16,117 nucleotides of DNA from positions 1 through 16,117 of the forward strand of contig JBBQBQ010000060.1 in assembly GCA_038317685.1 (NCBI GenBank). Reading direction: 5' to 3'. The position numbers and the translations under genes are program-made. This DNA comes from JBBQBQ01 sp038317685. GTDB taxonomy: Bacteria; Desulfobacterota; Desulfuromonadia; Desulfuromonadales; DDH964. Shown in pieces: positions 7,613 to 14,861 of the stretch. Position 1 is the stretch's first letter. Each line of letters starts with the position of its first letter. The notes beneath the pieces are model-generated. The model was not told the origin of the DNA and did no database searches. It was given only the letters and a program-made list of their open reading frames with translations.

Positions 7613-7625
7613 ATATTGTTCGGGA

Positions 7626-7647
7626 TTCTGTAAAACAGTGTTAACTG
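7626..7647 (+). repeat. First copy of the YTGTAAAACARTGTT motif
   Basis: TTCTGTAAAACAGTGTTAAC has the inverted repeat CTGT-AAA-ACAG at its core. Over 16 bases from 7628 it matches the copy starting at 7752 at 13 positions, including nine consecutive bases (TGTAAAACA). It lies about 160 bases upstream of the start expected from the 7767 promoter, a typical activator-site distance. Confidence 0.5.
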
Positions 7648-7750
7648 CAAGTGACAGCGCCCCCAAGGCATCCGGGCCGCGCCGGCCCCCGGGTCCTCGG
7701 TGAATTTTTGAGAAATATCAGACCGTTGGGGCTTGACCGAGGCAATTTTT

Positions 7751-7766
7751 ATTGTAAAACAATGTT
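7751..7766 (+). repeat. Second copy of the TGTAAAACA motif, sharing 12 bases with the icmF upstream repeat
   Basis: ATTGT-AAA-ACAAT is a perfect inverted repeat ending four bases before the -24 element at 7767. With its left flank, TTTTATTGTAAA (7747-7758) is identical to the minus strand at 5495-5484 upstream of icmF, and both copies read in the direction of the gene they precede. Its position against the promoter could allow a repressor, or a bound activator or bending protein, to act here. Confidence 0.5.
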
Positions 7767-7782
7767 TGGTATCTGCCTTGCA
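7767..7782 (+). promoter_or_regulatory. Sigma-54 (-24/-12) promoter of the ABC/acyl-CoA ligase operon
   Basis: TGGTATCTGCCTTGCA has TGG and A of the -24 half, a perfect TTGCA -12 half and the exact ten-base GG-to-GC spacing. Transcription would begin near 7793, about 65 bases before the ATG at 7858. The sigma-54 activator gene ends 326 bases upstream. Confidence 0.65.
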
Positions 7783-7857
7783 TCTAGCTGATGGCAGCAC
7801 CCTCGAGTCCCAAGACCGGTTTTGCCGGGGGTGATTGAACCGGGAGGAGCACCGTTC

Positions 7858-8673
7858 ATGAGCGAACCAACCGACCTGCTGGCGGTGGAGGATGTTTCTC
7901 TCTCCTTCGGCGGGGTTCATGCCTTGACCGACGTCAGCTTCAGCGTTCAAAAGGGGGAGGTCTTTTCGATCATCGGCCCCAACGGCGCCGGCAAGACCTC
8001 CATGCTCAACTGTATCTCGGGCCGTTATCAGCCGAGCAAGGGGCGCATCGTCTTCAAGGGGCGGGATCTCACCGGGCTGCGCCCCAACGACCGGTGCAGC
8101 CTCGGGATCGGCCGTACCTTCCAGAACCTGGCCCTCTTCAGTCACATGACCGTCCTTGACAACATCCTGGTCGGACGCCATCACCTGCTCAGGAACAACT
8201 TCCTCACCGGGTCTTTTTACTGGGGTTTCGGCGCTCGGAAAGAGGAACTGCTGCACCGCCGCGAGGTCGAGGACATCATCGACTTTTTGGAGATCGCGCA
8301 TATCCGCAAGGCGATTGCCGGCACCCTCTCCTACGGTTTGCGCAAGCGGGTCGAGTTGGCGCGGGCGGTGGCGTTGCGGCCCGACCTGATCCTTCTCGAC
8401 GAGCCGATGGCCGGGATGAACCTGGAAGAGAAGGAAGACATGGCCCGCTACGTCATCGATCTCAACGAGGAGTGGGGGATGACGGTGGTGATGATCGAAC
8501 ACGACATGGGGGTGGTCATGGATATCTCCCACCGGGTCATGGTTCTCGATTTCGGGCGCAAGATCGTTGCCGGTCTCCCGGAGGAGGTCATGGCCAACGA
8601 ACAGGTGAAGGCGGCCTACCTTGGTGAAGGGGACTCCGCGGAGACCGAGGGCCAGGAAGGAGCGGTCGCGTAA
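7858..8673 (+). CDS. LivG-type ABC transporter ATP-binding protein
   Basis: This 271-residue ATPase is one of two that power the permease pair encoded downstream. Visible motifs: Walker A GPNGAGKT at 40-47, Q-loop GRTFQN with Q89, signature LSYGL at 157-161, Walker B LILLDE at 177-182, and switch histidine H215 in IEHD. The signature has Tyr in place of the first Gly of LSGGQ, which is common in LivG proteins, and Leu where Gln is usual. The C-terminal Walker B/H-loop part followed by the AAYLGE end is typical of LivG. The ATG at 7858 follows GGGAGGAG; a TTG 36 bases earlier in the same frame has no site. Its TAA overlaps the ATG of the acyl-CoA synthetase by one base (TAATG), so the two are probably coupled. 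The family transports branched amino acids, but here the neighbours argue for a carboxylic acid. Confidence 0.93.
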   Translation: MSEPTDLLAVEDVSLSFGGVHALTDVSFSVQKGEVFSIIGPNGAGKTSMLNCISGRYQPSKGRIVFKGRDLTGLRPNDRCSLGIGRTFQNLALFSHMTVLDNILVGRHHLLRNNFLTGSFYWGFGARKEELLHRREVEDIIDFLEIAHIRKAIAGTLSYGLRKRVELARAVALRPDLILLDEPMAGMNLEEKEDMARYVIDLNEEWGMTVVMIEHDMGVVMDISHRVMVLDFGRKIVAGLPEEVMANEQVKAAYLGEGDSAETEGQEGAVA

Positions 8674-10637
8674 TGGCGAGGGCCCCGGAGTACGCCGACA
8701 TTACCCGTTACGACACCTTCCCCAAGGTTCTCGCTTATAACGCGGAGCACTGGCCGACGGCGGTGGCGCTGCGGGAGAAGGAATTCGGAATCTGGAACGA
8801 GTTCAGCTGGGAGGAGTACAACCAGCGGGTCAAACTCTTTGCCCTCGGCATGCATACCCTCGGTATCGAGCGCGGGCACACGGTGGGCATTGTCGGCGAA
8901 AACCGTCCGGAATGGGTCTGTGCGGAAATCGCCTCCCATGCCCTCGGGGCCATGATCTTCGGTATCTACCAGGATTCCCTCAATGAGGAAGTCGCCTATC
9001 TGATCAACTACGCCGGCGCCCGGATCATCATCGCCGAGGACGAGGAACAGGTCGACAAGGTCCTGGAGATCACCGAGCAGTGCCCGGGGGTCAAACACAT
9101 CGTCTATTGCGACCCGCGCGGCATGCGCAAGTACCAAGACCCGCGCCTGCTCTCCATGGAAGATCTCCTCCAGCAGGGGGCCGCCCTCGACCGCGACCAG
9201 CCGCAGTTCTACATGGAGTTGGTGGAAAAGGGCCAGGGGAGCGACGTGGCGATCCTCTGCCCGACTTCGGGAACGACCTCCAACCCCAAGCTGGCAATGC
9301 TCCAGGCCGGACCGATGCTCACCCATTGTGTCTCCTATCTGGAGGCCGATCCCAAACTTCCCGGCGACAACTACGTTTCGGTCCTCCCCCTGCCGTGGAT
9401 CATGGAGCAGATCTATGCGGTGGCCCAGGCGCTGATCTGCCGCGCCATCGTCAACTTCGTCGAAGAGCCGGAGACGATGATGAGCGATCTGCGGGAGATC
9501 GGTCCGACTTTCGTCCTCCTCGCCCCCCGGGTCTGGGAATCGATCGCCGCCGACGTCAAGGCGCGGATGATGGATGCCAGCCCCTTCAAGCAGAAGATGT
9601 ACCAGATCGGCATGAAACTCGCCTGGCGGGCCTCGATCCGCAAGCGCGGCCGGCAGTCGAAATTTGCCTACTGGCTCCTGTTTCGCGCCCTCAAGGACCG
9701 GCTCGGTTTCACCAATCTGACCTCCGCGGCGACCGGCGGCGCCGCCCTCGGTCCCGACACCTTCAAATTCTTTCTGGCCATGGGGGTCCCCCTGCGCCAG
9801 CTTTACGGGCAGACTGAACTGGCCGGTGCCTACACCATCCACCAGGCCCACGATGTCGACTTCGATTCGGTGGGGATTCCTTTCGGCACCTCCGAGGTGC
9901 GCATCGACAACCCCGACGAACACGGGGTCGGAGAGATCGTGGCCCGCACCCCCGGCATGTTCCTCGGCTATTACCAGAACCAACAGGCGACCCGCGAGGC
10001 GATGCCCGACGGCTGGATGCGCACCGGCGACGCCGGTTACTTCAAACCGGAGAACGGCCAACTGGTGGTCATCGACCGCATCAGCGACATCGCGACGACC
10101 TCCGGGGGGGCGCGGTTTTCTCCGCAGTTCATCGAGAACAAACTCAAGTTCTCCCCCTTCATCGCCGAGGCGGTCATCCAGGGGCACGAACGGCCGTATC
10201 TGGCGGCGATCATCTGCATCCGCTTCGATATCGTCGCCAAGTGGGCGGAGCAGCGGGACATCGCCTTTACCAACTACATCAACCTCTCGGCCCAGAGCCG
10301 GATCTACGAGATGATTCAGCGCGAGGTGGAGACCGTCAACGCCACCCTCCCCGAGGCTCACAAGGTTCGCAAGTTCCTCCTGCTCTACAAACAGCTCGAT
10401 GCCGACGACGGCGAATTGACCCGTACCCGCAAGGTGCGCCGCGGGGTGATCCGCGAAAAGTACGGTGAGATTATCGACGCCGTCTACGGGGGGGAGGAGC
10501 GGGTGCACATCGACACCGTCATCAGCTTCCAGGACGGCACTAAATCGCGGGTGCAGACCGACCTGAGGGTCGTCGATCTGCTCCTGGAACCGACCCCGGA
10601 ACCACGGGCCAGGCTCGATCTGCAAATGGTCGGCTAG
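8673..10637 (+). CDS. AMP-forming acyl-CoA synthetase (long-chain FadD15-like class)
   Basis: This 654-residue enzyme converts a carboxylic acid, ATP and CoA to acyl-CoA, AMP and pyrophosphate in the cytoplasm. Motifs in order: phosphate loop PTSGTTSNPK at 197-206 (Ser at 203 where Gly is usual, and PKLAM in place of PKG), YGQTE at 378-382, RTGD at 450-453, DRISD at 468-472 followed by TTSGGARFSP, and probable adenylation lysine K587 in LTRTRKVRR. Length and the C-terminal REKYGEIIDAVY segment fit the long-chain class, with about 50 residues after it. The gene sits between the two halves of an ABC transporter, overlapping the first by one base and 14 bases before the next. This suggests that imported acid is activated on entry. 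Substrate chain length cannot be told from sequence. Confidence 0.92.
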   Translation: MARAPEYADITRYDTFPKVLAYNAEHWPTAVALREKEFGIWNEFSWEEYNQRVKLFALGMHTLGIERGHTVGIVGENRPEWVCAEIASHALGAMIFGIYQDSLNEEVAYLINYAGARIIIAEDEEQVDKVLEITEQCPGVKHIVYCDPRGMRKYQDPRLLSMEDLLQQGAALDRDQPQFYMELVEKGQGSDVAILCPTSGTTSNPKLAMLQAGPMLTHCVSYLEADPKLPGDNYVSVLPLPWIMEQIYAVAQALICRAIVNFVEEPETMMSDLREIGPTFVLLAPRVWESIAADVKARMMDASPFKQKMYQIGMKLAWRASIRKRGRQSKFAYWLLFRALKDRLGFTNLTSAATGGAALGPDTFKFFLAMGVPLRQLYGQTELAGAYTIHQAHDVDFDSVGIPFGTSEVRIDNPDEHGVGEIVARTPGMFLGYYQNQQATREAMPDGWMRTGDAGYFKPENGQLVVIDRISDIATTSGGARFSPQFIENKLKFSPFIAEAVIQGHERPYLAAIICIRFDIVAKWAEQRDIAFTNYINLSAQSRIYEMIQREVETVNATLPEAHKVRKFLLLYKQLDADDGELTRTRKVRRGVIREKYGEIIDAVYGGEERVHIDTVISFQDGTKSRVQTDLRVVDLLLEPTPEPRARLDLQMVG

Positions 10638-10651
10638 CGGGAGACCCCGAT

Positions 10652-11545
10652 ATGAACTTCAATCTACTGCTGCAGCTGCTGGTCAACGGCATCATCATCG
10701 GCACCCTCTACGGAGTGGTGGCGATGTGCTTCGTCCTCATCTACAAGTCGACCCGGGTGGTCAACTTCGCCCAAGGGGAATTCCTGCTGATCGGCGCCTG
10801 GGTCTGCTGGGCGCTGCTGGTGAAATTCCAGCTGCCGTTCTGGCTCGGGTTTCCGGTCACCCTGGTCTTCATGCTGATCTTCGGTATCCTCTTGCAGGTG
10901 GTGGTGCTGAAACCTTTGATCGGCGAGCCGATTATCTCGGTGATCATGGTCACTATCGGCCTGTCGATGTTCTTTCAGTCACTGATGAGCTGGATCTTCG
11001 GCGGCTTCGCCCAGCCCTTTCCGAGGGTCTTTGCCAGCAACAGCGTCGACATCCTCGGGATGCAGATTCAGCCAGCCTATCTGATGAGTCTCTGCATCTC
11101 GGTGGTGATCATGGTCGGCTTCTACTTTTTTTTCAAACACTCGCGGATGGGGCTGGCGATGCGCGCCACCGCATTCAATCAACAGGTGGCCCAGAGCCTC
11201 GGGATTTCCGTCAAACAGGTCTTCGCCACCGCCTGGGCGATCTCGGCGCTGGTTTCGGCCATGGCGGGGGTGGTGGTCGGCATGGTCAACGGGGTTTCCT
11301 CGGCCCTTTCTTTCTTCGGCATCAAAGTCTTCCCCGTCGTCATCCTCGGCGGTCTCGATTCCATCGTCGGCGCCATTGTCGGCGGCCTGATCATCGGCGT
11401 ACTGGAGAACCTCGCCGAGTTCTTCGACGCTCAGTGGCTGCACATCGGCAACATGTACACCATCGCCCCCTTCTACGCCCTGGTGCTGATTTTGATGATC
11501 AAACCCTACGGCCTCTTCGGCCAAAAAGACATCGAGAGGATCTGA
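10652..11545 (+). CDS. LivH-type ABC transporter permease
   Basis: This 297-residue inner-membrane protein has about eight hydrophobic segments. The family hallmark VNFAQGEFLLIGAWVCW lies at about 36-52, and the cytoplasmic loop RMGLAMRATAFNQQVAQSLGI at about 166-186 is the expected ATPase-coupling segment. The ATG at 10652 follows GGGAGA and comes 14 bases after the acyl-CoA synthetase stop. It should pair with the next-gene permease to form the membrane channel. There is nothing unusual in length or motifs. Confidence 0.95.
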   Translation: MNFNLLLQLLVNGIIIGTLYGVVAMCFVLIYKSTRVVNFAQGEFLLIGAWVCWALLVKFQLPFWLGFPVTLVFMLIFGILLQVVVLKPLIGEPIISVIMVTIGLSMFFQSLMSWIFGGFAQPFPRVFASNSVDILGMQIQPAYLMSLCISVVIMVGFYFFFKHSRMGLAMRATAFNQQVAQSLGISVKQVFATAWAISALVSAMAGVVVGMVNGVSSALSFFGIKVFPVVILGGLDSIVGAIVGGLIIGVLENLAEFFDAQWLHIGNMYTIAPFYALVLILMIKPYGLFGQKDIERI

Positions 11546-11549
11546 CCCC

Positions 11550-12614
11550 ATGGCGACCGGTCACACCCTGATGCGCTGCGGGCAATTCCGCACCACCTAC
11601 GAAGCCGACACCACCATCTTCCCGACTCCGATGTCGCGCAATTTCGCCATCGGCGCCGTGGTGATTCTGATCCTGGCACCGCTGGTGCTGAACGCCTACT
11701 TCCTCAACCTGCTGATCCAGATCGGCTACTACGGCATCGCCGCTCTGGGGCTCAACATCGTCGTCGGCTTTACCGGCCAGATCTCCCTCGGGCATTCGGC
11801 CTTCTTCGGCTTCGGCGCCTTTGCCTCCGCCTATCTCAACAATCGCTTCGGCATCCCGGTCTTCTTCTGCATCCCCATGGCGGGGGTCCTGACCATGCTC
11901 CTGGGATTGGTCGTCGGCATCCCGGCGGGACGCATCAAGGGGCTGTACCTGGCCATCGCCACTCTGGCCTCCCAGTACATCCTCGAGGACTTCTTTGCCC
12001 GGGCCGACTGGTTCACCGGCGGCTCGTCCGGGGCGATGGCGGCACCCGTCTCCTTCTTCGGCTGGATGTTGAACACCGACAAGACTTACTTCTACGTCGT
12101 CCTCTTCTACGTCGTGGTCATGTATCTGCTTGGCTCCAACCTGCTGCGGACCCGGGACGGCCGGGCCTTCGTGGCGGTCCGCGACCATTACCTGTCGGCC
12201 GAGATCATGGGGATCAACCTGACCTGGTACCGGATCCTCTCCTTCGGCATCTCCTCCTTCTACGCAGGGATCGGCGGCGCCCTCTTCGGTCACTATCTCG
12301 GCTTCGTCTCCACCGAGGGCTTCACCATCATCGTCTCCATCCAGTTTCTGGCGATGGTCATCATCGGCGGTCTTGGCTCGGTGATGGGGGCGATGCTCGG
12401 TACCGCCTTCATGGTCCTGCTGCCCGAAGTCATGGAGGCGGTCGTGAGCCACGCCGGCGGGGCCAGCCAAGGGATGGCCCAGGCGCTGGCTTACATCAAG
12501 CAGATGTCGATCGGTCTGGCCATCATTCTCTTTCTGATCTTCGAACCGGACGGTCTGGCCCATCGCTGGCGCCTGATCAAGGCCTACTGGAAGCTCTACC
12601 CCTTCTCCTACTGA
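11550..12614 (+). CDS. LivM-type ABC transporter permease
   Basis: This 354-residue permease partners the LivH-type protein encoded 4 bases upstream. The hallmark GLNIVVGFTGQISLGHSAFF lies at about 67-86, followed by repeated hydrophobic segments, and RDGRAFVAVRDHYLSAEIMGI at about 201-221 is the ATPase-contacting loop. The ATG at 11550 follows AGAGGA by nine bases. A polar stretch of about 30 residues containing two threonine/tyrosine-rich segments (RTTYEADTTIF) precedes the first membrane helix, which is longer than in classical LivM. A later ATG at 11571 would shorten it by seven residues. Confidence 0.94.
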   Translation: MATGHTLMRCGQFRTTYEADTTIFPTPMSRNFAIGAVVILILAPLVLNAYFLNLLIQIGYYGIAALGLNIVVGFTGQISLGHSAFFGFGAFASAYLNNRFGIPVFFCIPMAGVLTMLLGLVVGIPAGRIKGLYLAIATLASQYILEDFFARADWFTGGSSGAMAAPVSFFGWMLNTDKTYFYVVLFYVVVMYLLGSNLLRTRDGRAFVAVRDHYLSAEIMGINLTWYRILSFGISSFYAGIGGALFGHYLGFVSTEGFTIIVSIQFLAMVIIGGLGSVMGAMLGTAFMVLLPEVMEAVVSHAGGASQGMAQALAYIKQMSIGLAIILFLIFEPDGLAHRWRLIKAYWKLYPFSY

Positions 12615-12617
12615 AAC

Positions 12618-12644
12618 GCCGCCGGATCCGGATTTCCCGGCGGC
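12618..12644 (+). other. Intercistronic hairpin before the binding-protein gene
   Basis: GCCGCCGG (12618-12625) and CCGGCGGC (12637-12644) are exact complements around an 11-base loop that itself contains ATCCGGAT. It begins four bases after the permease stop and ends 34 bases before the binding-protein ATG. No T-run follows. It probably affects RNA processing or relative expression rather than ending transcription. Confidence 0.5.
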
Positions 12645-12678
12645 CCCACGAGCCACCCGCACGCAAGGAGGAACACAC

Positions 12679-13929
12679 ATGCGCACAGGACTCATCAGCA
12701 CTACCGTAGCCTTGGCTATCCTGGGCTTGGCCAGTCTCGCCCCGGCCGCTGACACCATCCCGGTCGGGCACCTCGCCTGCTATACCGGCCCCACCTCGGA
12801 CGTCGGCGTCCCCTACGGCAACGGCGTCGCCGACGCTCTCAACTACATCAATGCCCAAGGGGGGATCAACGGCAAGAAGATCTCCTTCGAGACGGTCGAT
12901 TATGGGTACAAAGCCCCCGAAGCGGTGGCCACCTACAAAAAATGGATGTCGGCTGACGCCAAACCGGTCGCAATCCAGGGGTGGGGAACGGCCGACACCG
13001 AAGCCCTGGTGAAGTTTGTCGCCCAGGATCAGGTCCCCTACATCTCCGCGTCCTATTCCGGGCACCTGACCGATCCGGCCGGAAAGGGGAGCCACGCCAA
13101 GGCCCCGGCCCCCTACAACTTCTTCTATGGCCCCTCCTATTCCGACGCCTGCCGCGGCCTGGTGCAGTGGGCGATGGATGACTGGAAGACCAAAGGAAAC
13201 AAGGCGAAACCAAAGTTCGTCCACATGGGTGATAACCACCCCTACCCGAACGCACCGAAGGAAGCCTGCGGCGCCTACGCCACCGAACTCGGCTTCGACG
13301 TTCTCAACCCGATCGTCTATTCCCTGAAGCCGGCTGACGCCAAGGCCCAGTGCCTCTCCCTGCAGGAATCGGGGGCCAACTACGCCTATCTCGGCAATAC
13401 CTCCGGCTCCAACATTTCCCTCCTCAAATCCTGCTCCACCGTCGGCGTCAAGACCCAGTTCCTTTCCAATATCTGGGGCTGGGACGAGAATTCCATCAAG
13501 GCGACCGAAGGGGCCGGCGATGGCCTCGCCTGGGTCGTCGGCGCGCCGCCCTGGCAGAGCACCGACGCCGAGGGGATGAAGACCCTGATGGCGATCTCGA
13601 AGATGTCCGATTCGGGCGGCCAGACCTACCGCTCCCTCCATTACATCCGGGGCGTCTGCGGCGTCATGTTCATGCGTGACGCGATGCTTTCCGCCGACAA
13701 GCAGGGCGGCATCACCGGACCGAACATCAAGCATGCGATGGAGCAGATGAAGGATTACGTGCCGACCGGCATGAAGGGGGTCTGTACCCCCTCCACCTGG
13801 ACCGGCGAAGACCATCGCGGGACCACCAAGGTTTCCGTCTACACTAGTGCCTTCAATGGCGGCAAATTCACCATGAAGCCGCTGGCGACCGTCGAGGTGC
13901 CCCGCCGCGCCGACTGGATCGGCTGGTAA
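12679..13929 (+). CDS. Periplasmic substrate-binding protein of the ABC transporter (Peripla_BP_6 / LivJ-like class)
   Basis: This 416-residue protein begins at ATG 12679 after a strong AAGGAGG. Residues 1-24 form a Sec signal peptide with likely cleavage after the LAPAA region. The mature protein has the type-1 binding fold: IPVGHLACYTGPTSDVGVPY at the front, ADALNYINAQGGINGKKI, and GYKAPEAVATYKKWM (about 25-95), with a second lobe starting near FFYGPSYSDACRGL. Seven cysteines remain after cleavage, more than most such proteins, so disulfides or metal contacts are possible. It is longer than classical LivJ (about 345 residues). It would capture the ligand for the permeases encoded before it; the identity of the ligand is not readable. 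Hairpins lie on both sides of the gene, which could raise its mRNA level compared with the membrane subunits. Confidence 0.92.
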   Translation: MRTGLISTTVALAILGLASLAPAADTIPVGHLACYTGPTSDVGVPYGNGVADALNYINAQGGINGKKISFETVDYGYKAPEAVATYKKWMSADAKPVAIQGWGTADTEALVKFVAQDQVPYISASYSGHLTDPAGKGSHAKAPAPYNFFYGPSYSDACRGLVQWAMDDWKTKGNKAKPKFVHMGDNHPYPNAPKEACGAYATELGFDVLNPIVYSLKPADAKAQCLSLQESGANYAYLGNTSGSNISLLKSCSTVGVKTQFLSNIWGWDENSIKATEGAGDGLAWVVGAPPWQSTDAEGMKTLMAISKMSDSGGQTYRSLHYIRGVCGVMFMRDAMLSADKQGGITGPNIKHAMEQMKDYVPTGMKGVCTPSTWTGEDHRGTTKVSVYTSAFNGGKFTMKPLATVEVPRRADWIGW

Positions 13930-13942
13930 CAAAGGAAGGAAA

Positions 13943-13985
13943 CCCGGCGCGGGGGTGGTCCGAAACGGGCCGCTCCCGCGTCGGG
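13943..13985 (+). other. Very strong 20-base-pair RNA hairpin after the binding-protein gene
   Basis: Arm 13943-13962 pairs with arm 13966-13985 at all 20 positions, four of them G-T, around an AAA loop. It starts 13 bases past the binding-protein stop and ends 40 bases before the next ATG. No T-run follows, so it is better explained as a block to 3' exonucleases, or a partial attenuator, that favours binding-protein mRNA. Several G-T pairs keep RNA pairing while the DNA arms differ. Confidence 0.7.
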
Positions 13986-14025
13986 CTCTCCGGTGAACGG
14001 CAATCCGCAACCAGGAGAAGGCACC

Positions 14026-14847
14026 ATGGCTGAACCGGCCAAAGAGACCGTTCCCCAGGAATCGCTGCTCTCAGTCAACAATATCGAGGTCGTTTACAAC
14101 GACGTCATCCTGGTGCTGCGCGGCATCAGCCTGGAGGTCCCGGAAGGGGAGATCGTGACGCTCCTCGGCGCCAATGGCGCCGGCAAATCAACGACCCTCA
14201 AGGCGATCTCCGGCCTCCTGAAGACCGAGGACGGCAAGGTCACCCGCGGCACCATCAATTTCATGGGCGAGAACATCGGCAACCGCGCCCCGGAGGAGAT
14301 CGTGCGCCGCGGCATCTTCCAGGTCATGGAGGGGCGCCGCATCATCGAGGACATGACCGTGGTGGAGAATCTGCGGCTCGGCGCCTACACCCGCAAGGAT
14401 GGCGGCATCCGCAAGGACATCGACATGGTCTTCGACTACTTTCCGCGCCTTAAGGAACGCACTGGCCTCGCCGGTTATCTCTCCGGCGGGGAACAGCAGA
14501 TGCTCGCTATCGGCCGGTCGCTGATGGCGCGGCCGAAGATGATCCTCCTTGACGAGCCGTCGATGGGGCTTTCGCCGCTGTTGGTGAAGGAGGTCTTCAA
14601 CATCATCCGGACCATCAACCGGGAGCAGAAGATCACCATGCTCCTCGTTGAGCAGAATGCCAACATGGCTCTCCACAGCGCCACCTACGGGTATGTCATG
14701 GAATCGGGGAAGATCGTCCTCGACGGCACCCGCGAGGAACTCCTGAGTAACGAGGACATGAAGGAGTTCTACCTCGCCGGCGGCGGCAAGGACCGCAAAT
14801 CCTTCAAGAACATCAAGTCGTACAAACGGCGCAAGCGCTGGATGTAG
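14026..14847 (+). CDS. LivF-type ABC transporter ATP-binding protein
   Basis: This 273-residue ATPase is the second nucleotide-binding subunit of the transporter. Visible motifs: Walker A GANGAGKS at 48-55, Q99 in IFQVMEGRR, full signature LSGGEQQ at 152-158, Walker B MILLDE at 172-177 with EPSMGLSP after it, and a VEQNA segment at 208-212, typical of LivF where the switch position is not His. It is about 35 residues longer than classical LivF: a 13-residue front and a basic tail (about 255-273, with KSYKRRKRWM at the end). The tail might contact membrane lipid, RNA or a partner protein (speculation). The ATG at 14026 is preceded by AGGAGAAGG; an in-frame ATG-less extension upstream to 13993 lies partly in spacer. 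Confidence 0.93.
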   Translation: MAEPAKETVPQESLLSVNNIEVVYNDVILVLRGISLEVPEGEIVTLLGANGAGKSTTLKAISGLLKTEDGKVTRGTINFMGENIGNRAPEEIVRRGIFQVMEGRRIIEDMTVVENLRLGAYTRKDGGIRKDIDMVFDYFPRLKERTGLAGYLSGGEQQMLAIGRSLMARPKMILLDEPSMGLSPLLVKEVFNIIRTINREQKITMLLVEQNANMALHSATYGYVMESGKIVLDGTREELLSNEDMKEFYLAGGGKDRKSFKNIKSYKRRKRWM

Positions 14848-14861
14848 CCCAGGAGGCGGCA

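Larger units (their letters stand above)
7442..7857. other. Regulatory region between the activator gene and the ABC/acyl-CoA ligase operon
   Basis: These 416 bases contain no credible gene. They hold a GC-rich hairpin just after the activator stop (7447-7481), a possible sigma-54 site (7597-7612), two copies of a TGTAAAACA motif 124 bases apart (7626-7647 and 7751-7766), a better sigma-54 promoter (7767-7782), and the GGGAGGAG ribosome-binding site of the first operon gene. TTGACC-N16-TAAAAC (7733-7760) could also serve as a sigma-70 promoter, whose -10 would lie inside the second motif copy. Confidence 0.65.

Noticed and set aside
9080..9817. 245-codon plus-strand frame inside the acyl-CoA synthetase gene
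   Set aside because: Arg/Pro-rich out-of-frame reading of the same codons, with no start signal and no family similarity.
8616..10625. 669-codon open frame on the minus strand opposite the acyl-CoA synthetase gene
   Set aside because: Composition is Asp/Gly/Val/His-rich as expected for the complement of a GC-rich gene, with no family similarity; the plus-strand gene has all adenylation motifs.
11499..14010. Long minus-strand frames opposite the LivM-type and binding-protein genes (11499-12758 and 12577-14010)
   Set aside because: Low-complexity Asp/His/Gly-rich or Arg/Gly-rich translations without motifs or start signals; they overlap each other and well-supported genes.
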